A stretch of 64,000 nt of DNA from Bacillus sp. EB01 (GCF_000613125.1 NZ_HG964497.1:2713189-2777188); one strand, 5' to 3'. Shown: positions 34,940-44,264, counted from the stretch's first letter. Numbers and translations: made by a program. The notes: generated by a model not told the origin, from the letters alone.

Positions 34940-35311
34940 CTAATCCTCCAAATATAAATAGAGCTGCGGAAGGACGGGCAGCAAACCGATTTTTTCAAAA
35001 GGAACCCGGTCGACGCCATCCGGGATTCGCTTCTGGCACTCTTCAATGAACGCAATTACGTTTTCCAAATCCAGCCCCCAATGACGCGGACGATACCCCT
35101 GGAGATAATCATGAGCAGCCCGCATCATCAGCCGGGCCCCCTTTACATTCCCATATTCATAATGGTAAATCGCCACGCTCATCTGCAATAATCCCTTGAA
35201 GAACAAATTGCCCTTCTCCTCCATCCACATCTCCTCAAGAAGGTCATGGCATGTATAATAATCGCCCTCGTTAAATTTTATAAAAAACTCATAATACTCT
35301 GGCGGATACAT
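34940..35311 (-). CDS. DUF309 protein, YpuF-like
   Basis: A 123-residue helical protein of DUF309. The hallmark FIKFNEGDYYTCHDLLEEMW lies at about 10-29, followed by FFKGLLQMSVAIYHY near 37-51. Function unknown. It lies between pepA and yuiC on the same strand. GGAGGGAGG precedes the ATG. Confidence 0.85.
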   Translation of the reverse strand: MYPPEYYEFFIKFNEGDYYTCHDLLEEMWMEEKGNLFFKGLLQMSVAIYHYEYGNVKGARLMMRAAHDYLQGYRPRHWGLDLENVIAFIEECQKRIPDGVDRVPFEKIGLLPVLPQLYLYLED

Positions 35312-35477
35312 AATTGCCTCCCTCCTTTGCAGCTGGCAATTCTGAAGGATGGTTATTAAAAGTTTTGCACTTTAAACACCGATTACTTTTTCATACTGCG
35401 TTTTATATTTATCATACCTTCCTTTACCGCAATCTACAAAAAAGGGAACTTGCTTTACAACCTATGCAACTAGCAAC

Positions 35478-35514
35478 ACAAAAAATAGCTGGCATAAAAT
35501 TTGCCAGCCTTAAA
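35478..35514 (-). terminator. Terminator of yuiC
   Basis: On the minus strand GGCTGGCA pairs with TGCCAGC around AATTTTA, followed by TATTTTTT. Confidence 0.8.
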
Positions 35515-35521
35515 AATAGTA

Positions 35522-36241
35522 TTATTTCTTCTCAGATTTAATATATTGCTGCCTGAATACCTGCAGCGACTCGGTTGCATTCATTTTTGCAAGTTCTTTT
35601 TCTGTTATTTTCCCTTTGCCCATTTTAACAATATACACTTCAAGTGTTCGCTTGCCCCAATCATCATACACTTCCTCAACTGTATCGTAATACAGGTCCA
35701 ACTTATGTCCTTTAATTGCGCTGCCCGTGTCGGCCACTACTCCATAGCCGTAATTCGGAATGAACAGGACAGTCCCAATTGGAAAAACCTTAGGGTCAGC
35801 TGCAATCGTTGAAAATAAATCCCGTTTTACTTTTACACCAGAATATGTAATTCCATAGGCTGGGTGGCTTTTGTCCTTGCCAGTTGATTCGACCCCGGCG
35901 GTGTAGCCTGTTGCTATAACCTTTTTCTTTTTGTATTTGCTCCAGTCGATTGCTTCCTCCAGGCTTGGAGGCGTTCCCGCCACCGCTGTACTCGATGAGA
36001 TAAGATGCTCTGGCATGGCTGCATGTCCGAGGCTTTTTAATGTTAATCCAATTTCTTTAAATTTATGGGCAAATAAAGTTTTAAAACTATAATCTTTTTC
36101 CTGGGCAACTTGTCCTGGTCCGGAATAGGCAATAAGCATCTTTGCTTCTACCCCCGAGATGGACTGAAACGTGGTTGTTAGCGCCATTACAAACAAAATT
36201 GTCATGGTCAACCGCTTTGCCCATACTGTAAGTAGGTTCAT
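35522..36241 (-). CDS. yuiC: Exported 3D-domain protein YuiC (stationary-phase lytic transglycosylase type)
   Basis: A 239-residue protein with an N-terminal membrane anchor or signal ([18 protein letters not shown]) and a C-terminal 3D domain. Three conserved Asp are visible in [19 protein letters not shown] at about 175-193, with the usual [15 protein letters not shown] before it. YuiC of B. subtilis is a Sps-type lytic transglycosylase acting on peptidoglycan (known). ATG 36241 follows GGGAGGAGTG; the frame from 36277 has none. Confidence 0.85.
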   Translation of the reverse strand: MNLLTVWAKRLTMTILFVMALTTTFQSISGVEAKMLIAYSGPGQVAQEKDYSFKTLFAHKFKEIGLTLKSLGHAAMPEHLISSSTAVAGTPPSLEEAIDWSKYKKKKVIATGYTAGVESTGKDKSHPAYGITYSGVKVKRDLFSTIAADPKVFPIGTVLFIPNYGYGVVADTGSAIKGHKLDLYYDTVEEVYDDWGKRTLEVYIVKMGKGKITEKELAKMNATESLQVFRQQYIKSEKK

Positions 36242-36346
36242 TAAATTTTCACTCCTCCCACACACAATCTTTCCCAAGATTCAGGAAAATAATCATAAAA
36301 GGAGGAAAAAAGTCATTTTAAGCAGGAAAATTTGCCTAGACGGACA

Positions 36347-36377
36347 TAAAAAAAACCTTTTTCACGAAGAAAAAGGC
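36347..36377 (-). terminator. Terminator of the yuiA-yuiB unit
   Basis: On the minus strand CCTTTTTC pairs with GAAAAAGG around TTCGT, followed by T8. Confidence 0.75.
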
Positions 36378-36694
36378 TAGAACATCCGATATCCATTTTT
36401 ACGCAAAAGCTTGATTGCAGCTCCTGCTGCCAGAGCCCCCGCCATACCGCTTGTAAGAATTATAATATCAGCGGAAGCGAGTGAGACTAGCCTTTCCACC
36501 AGATCTGTAAAAGCAGCTCTTGAATTTGTAAAGTATTCGATAAACCTGACTTTATCAACGATCATAAATACAACGATTGGATAAATAATTGCCATGACCC
36601 ATGACATCCGCAACAGCATATTCAGGATAAACCCGATGCCGAAAAATAAAACAAAAAATAATAATATTGAAATAGTTAATTCAACGATTCCCAT
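36377..36694 (-). CDS. yuiB: Membrane protein YuiB
   Basis: A 105-residue protein with three hydrophobic segments: ILLFFVLFFGIGFILNMLL at about 10-28, VMAIIYPIVVFMIV at about 33-46, and a Gly/Ala-rich helix near 80-97. Function unknown. It matches B. subtilis YuiB in size and in position between yuiC and yuiA. I take ATG 36694 because GGGGGG lies ten bases upstream; ATG 36712 gives six extra residues. Confidence 0.8.
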   Translation of the reverse strand: MGIVELTISILLFFVLFFGIGFILNMLLRMSWVMAIIYPIVVFMIVDKVRFIEYFTNSRAAFTDLVERLVSLASADIIILTSGMAGALAAGAAIKLLRKNGYRMF

Positions 36695-36781
36695 GTATAT
36701 CCCCCCAGACACTCAAGTCTAGTTTACTTAACCTCAGGGGGAACAGTCAACCAGGTTTGATGCGTTTACTATTCGTTTATA

Positions 36782-36907
36782 TTATTTTCCTTTCTTGCCT
36801 GATCCGCCGCAGCAGGTACATGTTTCAGATCCGCCAAGCAGCAGCTGGAAATAGCCATGCCCTCCGCAATAATCACATTTCTTCGTATCGGCCTTCGCTG
36901 TCGCCAT
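36782..36907 (-). CDS. yuiA: Small zinc-finger-like protein YuiA
   Basis: A 41-residue protein with two Cys pairs, KCDYCGGHGYF near 10-20 and CTCCGGSGKKG near 29-39, the CxxCGGxG pattern of DnaJ-type zinc fingers. It matches YuiA of B. subtilis by size, motif and place next to yuiB. ATG 36907 follows AAAGGAGCG. Too short for routine gene finding. It probably binds one zinc; role unknown. Confidence 0.85.
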   Translation of the reverse strand: MATAKADTKKCDYCGGHGYFQLLLGGSETCTCCGGSGKKGK

Positions 36908-37001
36908 AATCCAATCGCTCCTTTTCAAATAACTTAATTTTCTGATAATATAACAGGATTATATGAAAAGGAAAAGCAGGATATACCTCCAAAATCGCCT
37001 A

Positions 37002-37015
37002 TGTAAACGCATACA
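37002..37015 (-). promoter_or_regulatory. Possible CcpA (cre) site
   Basis: TGTAAACGCATACA matches the cre consensus TGWAANCGNTNWCA at all but one position. It is about 95 bases upstream of yuiA and downstream of no other start, so yuiA-yuiB would be the target. One 14-base match can arise by chance. Confidence 0.3.
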
Positions 37016-37093
37016 AGCACGTCTAGCTTTTAAATGCTTTCTATTTCTTAAATATACTGAATTTTTAAAAAATATGCCTTTTTTATCTAATAA

Positions 37094-37582
37094 TTAGAAA
37101 AACAGCTTATAGGTTGTGTAACCAAAAAGGTTTCCGGGATCCAGCCCTTCCTTGCCAGGAAGGTTCTGCAGCTTTCCCAGGCCGATTAAATAGTGAATAA
37201 GCACAGAGGCATCCTCATCTTCCATCAATTCGGCTGGCGACAGATAGGCAGCTTCCACAATTTCACGTTCCTGAATTGATAACAGCCCTTCTCCCTTTAC
37301 TTCCAGTAAAAATAAGAGCAGATTATCACTGGTCACATCTTCAATTACACCAGTCCGGAGCCCAATCAAGCCCTTGACCTCACAATCAAGCCCGGTCTCT
37401 TCCTTAACCTCGCGTACTGCAGCCTCGTCAGCTGTTTCACCTTCATCGACGAACCCGGCCGGGATGGACCACTTACCTTTTAGCCCTCCATAACTCTTTT
37501 TAACAACAAGCCACTTGCCTTCCTTGGAAATTACCAGGCCAGCAGCAGCCAGCCAGACTTTCCCCCGTTTATTTGAAGCCAT
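37094..37582 (-). CDS. Nudix hydrolase
   Basis: A 162-residue Nudix protein. The Nudix box (G-x5-E-x7-REVKEETG) is complete at about residues 43-64, so it should bind Mg and hydrolyse a nucleoside diphosphate linked to another moiety. Substrate not readable. The segment KSYGGLKGKWSIPAG before the box is typical. Start ATG 37582 with GGGAGGAAT upstream. Confidence 0.88.
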   Translation of the reverse strand: MASNKRGKVWLAAAGLVISKEGKWLVVKKSYGGLKGKWSIPAGFVDEGETADEAAVREVKEETGLDCEVKGLIGLRTGVIEDVTSDNLLLFLLEVKGEGLLSIQEREIVEAAYLSPAELMEDEDASVLIHYLIGLGKLQNLPGKEGLDPGNLFGYTTYKLFF

Positions 37583-37690
37583 AAACCGATTCCTCCCAGT
37601 AAGAAATACACATTTATAGTATCAAGAAAGCCTGCGAATTAGCGAGCAAGCCGCAAATCTCTACATCAGTTTTATCGAAAGGTTCGGTTT

Positions 37691-37845
37691 GGTTACATTT
37701 TAATCTCTTTTTTCATCTAAAATGATTCCAATAACCCTTATTGGTTACATTTCAAGCTTTGTACACCCTAAAATGTCACTAATAGCTGTTGTTGGTTACA
37801 TTTCAATCACTTTTTTTACCTTAAATGGTACCAATAACACTTTAA
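37691..37845. repeat. Tandem array, 3 units of about 51-52 bp (family 3)
   Basis: Units start with GGTTACATTT at 37691, 37743 and 37794. Each holds AAAATGATTCCAATA or a variant near its end, so adjacent units form the palindromic pair ATTCCAATA / TATTGGTTACATTT. The array lies between the nudix gene and the end of yumB, same strand. The same family stands at 61104-61277. Confidence 0.8.
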
Positions 37846-37867
37846 GTGGTGGTGTTCATGTGAATGC

Positions 37868-37900
37868 AAAAGAGGACAGATTGCTCTGCCCTCTTTCTTA
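37868..37900 (-). terminator. Terminator of yumB
   Basis: On the minus strand AAAGAGGGCAGA pairs with TCTGTCCTCTTT around GCAA, followed by T's. Confidence 0.8.
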
Positions 37901-39115
37901 TTATAGAAAATTAAATTTGCCTTTTTTCAGGACGAGGCCTGCGCCGCCAATCATGAACAGCGAACGGTTGTCGATGACCTTCTTCATGAAGGATGCTTTC
38001 GCGCCGGTCAGCTTTCTGCCGTACACAACCCCAATTGCGTCATCTTCACCCAGTGAGCAGACAGTCCCTTTAATATCAGGAACGAATGCTTCTAGCTCGC
38101 TTTTACCGCGAATCAAACCAGCTAGGCTTTTAGCCACATGCTCGCCCTGCTGGATGGCGATTTGCGCTGTAGGCGGATAAGGGCGGTTGGTTTCTTCATT
38201 AATAACCAGTGAGCAGTCACCGATTATGAAAATATCTTCATAGCCTGGTACTCGAAGATCTGGCTGAACTTTCACGCGTGCCCTCATTGCCTCGAATCCG
38301 GACTTATCAATGACGGCATGGCCGCGGACACCAGCAGCCCATACTACAGTACCGGCCTTGATTTCCACTAGCTCTTCACCCTTTGCAACCATGATGCCTT
38401 CAGGTGTTGCTTCCTTAATGGCAGTTCCAATCATGAATTCGACGCCACGCTTTTGGAGTGTGGTAACTGCATAATCAACTAGTTCCGGATCAAAGCCAGG
38501 AAGCACTGTTGGGGCAGCCTCTACACAGATAACACGGACTTTTTGGAAGTCTACATCGTATTCATGGCAAAGCTCGGGAATCCTGTTGGAGAGCTCGCCA
38601 AGAAATTCAATTCCAGTAAATCCGGCGCCGCCAACAACAATAGTCAGACGTTCATCTTTCTTTTCTTCTTCCGTGCTATAAGTCGCGAATTGATATTCAA
38701 TGTGCTCACGGATTTGCCGAGCTCCGTTTACATTAGTGATTCCAAACGCATATTCCTTCAATCCTTTAATTCCGAACGTTTCCGGTTCTGCTCCAAGAGC
38801 TACAACCAGATAATCATACTCGAGCTCGCCTTTTTCAAGAATGACTTTCTTCTCATCTTTTTTGATTTCGAGAACGATGTCTTCCTTGAATTCAACCTTA
38901 TGGCGATCGATGACACTGCTTATGTCATAACGGACCTTGTCATGATGAAGCGTCCCAGCGGATGCCTCATGCAGCCAAGTTGTTTCATAATGGTAATCAT
39001 GCTTATTGACGAGAACAATGTCCGCCTCGTTATCGCCAGTTAATTTTTGCAGCCTGACTGCTGTAATAAGCCCGCCATATCCTGCACCGAGAATCACTAT
39101 TTTTGGCTTTTTCAA
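37901..39115 (-). CDS. yumB: Type II NADH dehydrogenase, YumB
   Basis: A 404-residue non-pumping NADH:quinone oxidoreductase at the inner membrane face. Marks: FAD loop [14 protein letters not shown] near 5-18, NADH loop [15 protein letters not shown] near 165-179, and FIIGDCSLV near 299 with [12 protein letters not shown] for FAD closing. The C-terminal amphipathic part ends KKGKFNFL. I place the start at TTG 39115, matching the family start (KKPKIVIL); GTG 39130 lies inside the ribosome site. In B. subtilis yumB and yumC are neighbours, as here. Confidence 0.88.
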   Translation of the reverse strand: MKKPKIVILGAGYGGLITAVRLQKLTGDNEADIVLVNKHDYHYETTWLHEASAGTLHHDKVRYDISSVIDRHKVEFKEDIVLEIKKDEKKVILEKGELEYDYLVVALGAEPETFGIKGLKEYAFGITNVNGARQIREHIEYQFATYSTEEEKKDERLTIVVGGAGFTGIEFLGELSNRIPELCHEYDVDFQKVRVICVEAAPTVLPGFDPELVDYAVTTLQKRGVEFMIGTAIKEATPEGIMVAKGEELVEIKAGTVVWAAGVRGHAVIDKSGFEAMRARVKVQPDLRVPGYEDIFIIGDCSLVINEETNRPYPPTAQIAIQQGEHVAKSLAGLIRGKSELEAFVPDIKGTVCSLGEDDAIGVVYGRKLTGAKASFMKKVIDNRSLFMIGGAGLVLKKGKFNFL

Positions 39116-39130
39116 TGCAATCACTTCCAC

Positions 39131-39565
39131 CTTTACGAAAAAATTATAATTACTATTAGCTTTTGCTCTATTAGCTATTTTTAGCTAATGAAAAATAGTT
39201 TGTTCCTTATGGTAAACCGAAAGAAAGAAAATAAAAAATGAGTTTGTGAGAGTTTTCACGATTGAACTTAAAAAAATGTACTTTTTTTGTCACAAAATAG
39301 TAACAATATATCCACACTTCATAATATGCCTTTTCAAAGTTGTTTTCAAGGAATTAATTTAACAATGTTACCGCTTTCTAAATATTCTACTATTCAGTAT
39401 ATTTCCTTTTCCCTAAATTGGAAGTAATAAACAAATAATTACCCTTTTCCACGTTAATAAAGCTATATTCACACTCAGAAACGTGGTGAACTATGGCTTG
39501 TTATCCACCTGTTGTGGTATGATAATGTGTGGACTACCTTTACTACTTTGTTGGGGGGATATGGA
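39131..39565. other. Divergent promoter region of yumB and yumC
   Basis: About 435 A/T-rich bases between divergent starts. A TGGTATGAT extended -10-like motif lies at about 39513-39521, before yumC. No RNA element recognised. Confidence 0.4.
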
Positions 39566-40561
39566 GTGCAAGAAGAACAAAAGGTTTATGATATTACAAT
39601 CATTGGAGGAGGCCCAGTTGGCCTATTTACTGCCTTTTATGGCGGGATGCGCCAGGCTTCGGTCAAAATCATTGAAAGCCTTCCTCAATTGGGCGGCCAG
39701 CTATCCGCGCTTTATCCTGAAAAATACATATACGATGTTGCAGGTTTCCCAAAAGTCCGTGCCCAGGAACTGGTTAATAACCTGAAAGAACAAATGGCGA
39801 AGTTTAATCCTGACGTCGCCCTGGAACAATCGGTTGAGAAAGTTGAAAAGCAGGCTGACGGAGTGTTCAAGCTGACAACAAACAGCGAAACTCATTTTTC
39901 AAAAACTGTCGTCATTACTGCAGGCAACGGTGCATTCCAGCCCCGCCGGCTTGAGTTGGAAAGCGCAGTACAATACGAAAAAACAAATTTGCATTATTTC
40001 ATCGATGACTTGAACCATTTTGCCGGTAAAAAGGTTGTTGTGTTTGGTGGTGGAGACTCCGCTGTTGACTGGGCACTAATGCTTGAGCCAATTGCAGAAA
40101 AGGTGACAATTGTTCACCGCCGTGATAAATTCCGCGCGCACGAACATAGTGTTGAAAACCTGTTTAATTCAAAGGTTGAAGTGAAAACTCCTTTCGTTCC
40201 GGATGAATTAATCGGCGCTGACGGCGAAGTCAAGCAAGTGGTCATTGCAACTGCCGATGGTGAAACGAAGGAAGTTATCGATGTGGATGCCGTCATCGTC
40301 AATTATGGATTCGTTTCTTCACTAGGACCAATCAAGGAATGGGGCCTTAACATCGAAAAGAACTCCATCGTGGTCAACTCAAGAATGGAAACAAATGTCC
40401 CAGGCATCTATGCAGCCGGCGACATTTGCACGTACGATGGCAAGGTGAAGCTTATTGCCAGCGGTTTTGGCGAAGCACCTACAGCAGTCAACAATGCGAA
40501 AGCTTACATTGATCCAAAAGCAAAAGTTCAGCCACTCCATAGCTCATCCATGTTTAAATAG
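39566..40561 (+). CDS. yumC: Ferredoxin-NADP+ reductase, thioredoxin-reductase type
   Basis: A 331-residue flavoenzyme passing electrons between NADPH and ferredoxin. It lacks the CxxC redox pair of thioredoxin reductase. Marks: [17 protein letters not shown] near 10-26 (FAD), [17 protein letters not shown] near 157-173 (NADPH) and [16 protein letters not shown] near 286. It matches YumC of B. subtilis along its full length. I chose GTG 39566 behind GGGGGGAT; the frame from 39512 adds 18 residues not in the family. Confidence 0.92.
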   Translation: MQEEQKVYDITIIGGGPVGLFTAFYGGMRQASVKIIESLPQLGGQLSALYPEKYIYDVAGFPKVRAQELVNNLKEQMAKFNPDVALEQSVEKVEKQADGVFKLTTNSETHFSKTVVITAGNGAFQPRRLELESAVQYEKTNLHYFIDDLNHFAGKKVVVFGGGDSAVDWALMLEPIAEKVTIVHRRDKFRAHEHSVENLFNSKVEVKTPFVPDELIGADGEVKQVVIATADGETKEVIDVDAVIVNYGFVSSLGPIKEWGLNIEKNSIVVNSRMETNVPGIYAAGDICTYDGKVKLIASGFGEAPTAVNNAKAYIDPKAKVQPLHSSSMFK

Positions 40562-40569
40562 ACTTATTT

Positions 40570-40604
40570 AACACACCAGTCCGGTCGGCTGGTGTGTTTA
40601 TTTT
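40570..40604 (+). terminator. Terminator of yumC
   Basis: ACACACCAG pairs with CTGGTGTGT around TCCGGTCGG, followed by T's (to about 40604). Confidence 0.85.
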
Positions 40605-40649
40605 TGTAACTATATATATATTAGGAAGCAAATCTTCCCCTTTAATAAA

Positions 40650-40688
40650 AAAAACCCCCAGAGATCTTTGCTCGTCTGGGAGGCTTTA
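40650..40688 (-). terminator. Terminator of yutM
   Basis: On the minus strand GCCTCCCAGA pairs with TCTGGGGGT across a long A/T-rich loop, followed by T8. Confidence 0.65.
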
Positions 40689-40709
40689 TTTAAACGAATG
40701 AATGTCGGT

Positions 40710-41075
40710 TTAGCATTCCTCTGGTGTGCCAGTCTTGGTTGCTGTACGGAATGAAGATCCGCAGCCGCAGGAAGCGATAGCGTTTGGATTGTCGATGGTG
40801 AATCCGCCGCCCATCAGGGATTGTTTGAAATCAATTTTTGTGCCATTCAGGATTGGTCCGTCTTCTTTATTCACAAGAATTTGGATTCCATGCTGCTCAA
40901 GCAGAATATCGCTTTCGCTAATTTCCTGATCAAAGCCCATGCCATAGGATAGACCGCTGCATCCGCCGCCTTTTACGCCTACGCGGAGGAATGAGCCTTC
41001 TTCTTCGTTTTGCTTCATCATATCTTTAATCTGCAACGCAGCTGCTTCAGTTATATTCACTACTTGGCTTTCCAT
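40710..41075 (-). CDS. yutM: A-type Fe-S assembly protein YutM (HesB/IscA/ErpA family)
   Basis: A 121-residue A-type carrier for iron-sulfur clusters. The three conserved Cys are present: GVKGGGCSGLSYGMGF near 33-48 and ASCGCGSSF near 101-109. It would pass clusters to target apoproteins such as LipA, encoded 12 kb away. Start ATG 41075 behind GGAGGGAC. Other Fe-S helpers in the window are YutI and SufB/SufU. Confidence 0.88.
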   Translation of the reverse strand: MESQVVNITEAAALQIKDMMKQNEEEGSFLRVGVKGGGCSGLSYGMGFDQEISESDILLEQHGIQILVNKEDGPILNGTKIDFKQSLMGGGFTIDNPNAIASCGCGSSFRTATKTGTPEEC

Positions 41076-41161
41076 CCAAGTCCCTCCTTCAAAAAATTAC
41101 CTTAGTAATAGTATATTCTGTTGGGAGCAATTCCTCAACTAGTCTGCTTCGTGTAGCATAT

Positions 41162-41366
41162 AAAGCGGAAGCGTCCTGGTAAGCGCCTTATGGCCTCCTC
41201 GAAAAAGCTATCGCTTTTCCTTCGTGCGATGCCTATGCTTCCGAAGCTTCCTTGTGGAGTTTCTCCAACTGAGATAAAGGAAACACGAAGAGCCAAAGGC
41301 GTGTTCGTGCTTGACTTATCGTAGGGCGGTGAGCGAAGGACACTAGACGCTAGGCGCTGGAGCTGG
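41162..41366. repeat. Dispersed 205-bp repeat, uninterrupted copy
   Basis: Begins AAAGCGGAAGCG and ends TAGGCGCTGGAGCTGGA, giving imperfect inverted ends (AGCGGAAGCGCC-like versus AGCTCCAGCGCC). Inner conserved words are ACTGAGATAAAGG at about 41268-41280, CACGAAGAGC and GACTTATCGTAGG. A second copy, split by another element, lies at 54322-54574. No coding potential. It resembles a miniature inverted-repeat element. Confidence 0.7.
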
Positions 41367-41419
41367 ATTTCACTCAATTATTTCACCTAAGGGCATCGGC
41401 CCATTTTTCCAAAAAAGCA

Positions 41420-41659
41420 TTAAAAAATGGGGTTGTCCTCCAAATGGTGATAGATGTTCTGGACTAATTTGCTGGGGGTGTCGCCCTGGATGGGTTTGCC
41501 GTTGACGAGGGCGTAGAAGGAGGCTGCGCATTTGCCGCAGTAGCCAAGGCATCCCTTTTCGATAATGTCGAGGTTGGGGTCTTGCCCGAGCTTGGCACGG
41601 GCAGCATGTGAACCGCTTGCAAGGTTGTCGACACAAAATTCGATGCGTGGTTTAATCAT
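41420..41659 (-). CDS. yuzB: YuzB family protein (DUF1450)
   Basis: A 79-residue protein with four Cys in the pattern IEFCVDN near the start and [16 protein letters not shown] near 37-52, the mark of the UPF0349/YuzB family. It resembles a small thioredoxin-like or Fe-S ferredoxin-like domain; function unknown. Position between yutM and yutJ agrees with B. subtilis. Confidence 0.88.
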   Translation of the reverse strand: MIKPRIEFCVDNLASGSHAARAKLGQDPNLDIIEKGCLGYCGKCAASFYALVNGKPIQGDTPSKLVQNIYHHLEDNPIF

Positions 41660-41881
41660 TGGGCTTCACCTCATTTATACGTATCATCGTACCGTTTTTT
41701 TAAGATTCAGTCAATTATCACATTTAGTGGTTGGAGTCACTATGTAAACGCTTTTTGTTGAGATATCGACACAACTCGGCTATACTTTATCTGTGCAAAT
41801 TTACTGAAAATATATTATGCTGAAAAAATTTCCACCTGCAAGACATCATATTTTTTGCGACAGAAAAAGGGGTAATTTTAA

Positions 41882-42949
41882 ATGAAGAATCTTGTAATCC
41901 TTGGCGGAGGCTATGGCGGCTTGAAGCTAATTGATGAGCTGCTTCCGGATCATCTTCCGGAAGATGTTGAGATTACGCTCGTTGACCGTGTACCATATCA
42001 CGGTTTGAAGACTGAATACTATGCGCTTGCTGCCGGGACGGTGTCTGACCGGGAGCTTCGTGTTGACTTTCCGAAGCATGAGCGTTTGACGGTTCGCTAT
42101 GGGGATGTGGCGAATATTGATCTCGAAGGAAAAGCTGTGGAGTTTGCTGATGGCACGAAGCTGGGCTATGACAGTCTGGTGGTTGGGCTGGGCTGTGAGG
42201 ATAAGTACCATAATGTCCCCGGCGCAGACACTTATACACTAAGCATTCAGAGCATCGGCAAAGCACGCGAGACGTATCAGGTGTTAAGCAATCTTGCCCC
42301 TGGTTCGACGGTCGGGATTGTCGGAGCCGGCCTTAGCGGGGTTGAGCTTGCCAGCGAATTAAGTGAAAGCCGCACGGATTTGCGTGTGAAGCTGTTTGAC
42401 CGAGGCAAGCACATTCTTTCGGACTTTCCCGACAGGCTTAGTGAATATGTGGAAAACTGGTTCATTGAACACAATGTTGAGATTGTCAATAATTCTAATA
42501 TTACTAGAGTTGAAGAAGGGCTGCTTTTTAACCATACTGAGCAGGTTCCATGCGATGCAATTGTCTGGACTGCTGGTATTCAAGCAAGCGCGGTAGTCAG
42601 GAGCCTCGATGTGGAAAAGGATTCGCTGGGCAGGCTGAAGATTACCGCCCATCACCATCTACCAGACTATAAGGATGTGTTTGCGGTCGGGGATTGCGCG
42701 AGCCTTCCTCATGCGCCAAGCGCCCAACTGGCGGAGGGCCAGGCTGAGCAGATTGCTGAGGTACTGAAGAAACGCTGGAATGGCGAGGCGCTGCCAGAGA
42801 CATTCCCTCCGATCAAGCTGAAGGGTGTTCTGGGATCACTTGGGAAGAAAGAAGGCTTTGGGATGATGGCGGAACGGGCGATCACCGGCAGAGTCGCGCG
42901 GCTAATCAAATCCGGTGTACTTTGGTTATACAAATATCATAAAGGATGA
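41882..42949 (+). CDS. yutJ: NADH dehydrogenase-like flavoprotein YutJ
   Basis: A 355-residue pyridine nucleotide-disulfide-type flavoprotein of the type II NADH dehydrogenase group. Marks: NLVILGGGYGGLKLIDELL near 3-21 (FAD), TVGIVGAGLSGVELASEL near 140-157 (NADH) and FAVGDCASLPHAPSAQLAEGQ near 268-288. It is shorter than YumB and lacks a clear membrane-binding tail, so its electron acceptor is uncertain. Neighbours yuzB and yuzD match B. subtilis. Confidence 0.88.
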   Translation: MKNLVILGGGYGGLKLIDELLPDHLPEDVEITLVDRVPYHGLKTEYYALAAGTVSDRELRVDFPKHERLTVRYGDVANIDLEGKAVEFADGTKLGYDSLVVGLGCEDKYHNVPGADTYTLSIQSIGKARETYQVLSNLAPGSTVGIVGAGLSGVELASELSESRTDLRVKLFDRGKHILSDFPDRLSEYVENWFIEHNVEIVNNSNITRVEEGLLFNHTEQVPCDAIVWTAGIQASAVVRSLDVEKDSLGRLKITAHHHLPDYKDVFAVGDCASLPHAPSAQLAEGQAEQIAEVLKKRWNGEALPETFPPIKLKGVLGSLGKKEGFGMMAERAITGRVARLIKSGVLWLYKYHKG

Positions 42950-42957
42950 TTATTTTG

Positions 42958-42986
42958 AACCGGGCTTCGGGAGGCCTGGTTTTTTC
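42958..42986 (+). terminator. Terminator of yutJ
   Basis: AACCGGGC and GCCTGGTT pair with one mismatch (42958-42981), then T6. Confidence 0.75.
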
Positions 42987-43081
42987 ATTTTGACTGGGTA
43001 AGTTTTTTTAAAAAGTTTTGGGGAAATTTTGGTTTTCAAAGTTGCGTTCTTCCCTTCGCCAGAAGAGGCTGAATAGATGCA

Positions 43082-43116
43082 AAATGCCTTCCTCTTAGTG
43101 AGGAAGGCCAATTTTG
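43082..43116. terminator. Second hairpin before the 52-bp array
   Basis: GCCTTCCTC (43086-43094) pairs with GAGGAAGGC (43100-43108) around TTAGT, followed by CAATTTT. Terminator-like, but about 130 bases past yutJ. Confidence 0.5.
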
Positions 43117-43130
43117 TAAAAGATTTTTTT

Positions 43131-43440
43131 GACATCTTCATGCCTCGAACAACCCGAGTTGTCATTCATCACCTTTATGAATGACATCTTGATGCCTCAA
43201 ATACCTCGAGTTGTCATTCATCACCTTTATGAATGACATCTTGATGCCTCAAATACCCCGAGTTGTCATTCATCGTCTTTATGAATGACATTTTGATGCC
43301 TCGAACACCTCGAGTTGTCATTCATCGTCTTTATGAATGTCATCTTCATGCCTCGAACACCCCGAGTTGTCATTCATCACCTTTATGAATGACATCTTGA
43401 TGCCTCGATCCCCCGAGTTGTCATTCATCGCTCTTATGAT
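43131..43440. repeat. Tandem array, 6 units of about 52 bp (family 1)
   Basis: GTTGTCATTCAT recurs six times at about 52-base steps (near 43159, 43211, 43263, 43315, 43367, 43418), each followed by TTTATGAATGACAT and the block-specific CTTGATGCCTCGAACACC. The unit ends are inverted copies (ATGAATGACA / TGTCATTCAT). The same family occurs at 7978-8132 with a different centre. The array lies between the convergent yutJ and yuzD genes. Confidence 0.88.
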
Positions 43441-43508
43441 TGGTAGTCGCTGTCTTCGTTTTATCATTCTTTCGTTTATTCTCAAAAAAGATTGCCCGCT
43501 GGACTGGT

Positions 43509-43835
43509 TCATCCCGCCTGGTAGCCATAACTTTCGAGTTCCGCGAAGATGGTTTTTAGGCGTGGATTGCCCTCACCGACGACTTTGTCACCAATCAAGA
43601 CGACGGGATAAAACATGTCTTCGTCAATGACGCGTTCTGCAAAGTCTCGTTTGGCAGGATCTGCAGGCGGATTATAAATATCCACGTATGTAATCCCAAA
43701 CGGCTGGTTTGGAAACTTTCTTGCCACAGCGGCTTCAAGCCATTCGTATGTTTCTTTTGATGATGGGAGGTTTACACAGCTTGGACAAAGCTGCTCCGCC
43801 CCGTAGACAATAATTTCAACTTTTGATTCAGCCAT
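43509..43835 (-). CDS. yuzD: YuzD family protein (DUF1462)
   Basis: A 108-residue thioredoxin-like protein with a CPSC pair in YGAEQLCPSCVNLPSSKET near 11-29 and a GDKVVGEGNPRLK block near 85. DUF1462 proteins occur next to NifU-like yutI, as here, and may act in disulfide or Fe-S chemistry. ATG 43835 follows GGGGGG; the frame to 43898 adds an unsupported leader. Confidence 0.85.
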   Translation of the reverse strand: MAESKVEIIVYGAEQLCPSCVNLPSSKETYEWLEAAVARKFPNQPFGITYVDIYNPPADPAKRDFAERVIDEDMFYPVVLIGDKVVGEGNPRLKTIFAELESYGYQAG

Positions 43836-43978
43836 TTCGATCCCCCCTAAAGCAAATTTTACAACATTAAGAACATAAAAAGATAATTTATGATACAAAA
43901 ATAAGATTTCCTAATTTAGAGAATGGATTTTTAACCCTTCTCCGATTATAATAGATACTATGAAAGGAGTCGATTTTC

Positions 43979-44215
43979 ATGACCGAACAAGAAATGTTTT
44001 CACAGGTCCAGGATGTACTAGATAAATTGCGTCCATTTCTTCTCCGCGACGGCGGTGATTGTGAATTAGTTGATGTCGAGGACGGCATTGTAAAACTCCG
44101 TTTACTTGGTGCTTGCGGCAGCTGCCCTAGTTCGACAATCACATTAAAGGCCGGCATTGAGCGCGCCCTTCTTGAAGAAGTTCCTGGAGTAGTTGAAGTA
44201 GAACAAGTATTTTAA
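43979..44215 (+). CDS. yutI: NifU-like Fe-S scaffold protein YutI
   Basis: A 78-residue NifU C-terminal-domain protein. [17 protein letters not shown] near 17-33 and the cluster-binding [15 protein letters not shown] near 43-57 (CxxC) are complete. It can hold a 4Fe-4S cluster and hand it to targets. Start ATG 43979 behind AAAGGAG; divergent from yuzD. A TATAAT stands about 30 bases upstream. Confidence 0.92.
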   Translation: MTEQEMFSQVQDVLDKLRPFLLRDGGDCELVDVEDGIVKLRLLGACGSCPSSTITLKAGIERALLEEVPGVVEVEQVF

Positions 44216-44229
44216 TCTTTCCTAAAATA

Positions 44230-44257
44230 AGCGATTGCCCATGTGGCAATCGCTTTT
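44230..44257. terminator. Terminator between yutI and the dehydrogenase
   Basis: AGCGATTGCC pairs with GGCAATCGCT around CATGT, followed by T5; usable by both convergent genes. Confidence 0.9.
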
Positions 44258-44264
44258 TGCTGTT

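Noticed and set aside
41742-41756. cre site before yutJ (TGTAAACGC)
   Set aside because: The second half (TTTTT) departs from the consensus at two or more positions; too weak to report as a feature.
43131-43440. CRISPR array
   Set aside because: The units are about 52 bases and nearly uniform throughout, with no unique spacers between short repeats and no cas genes nearby.
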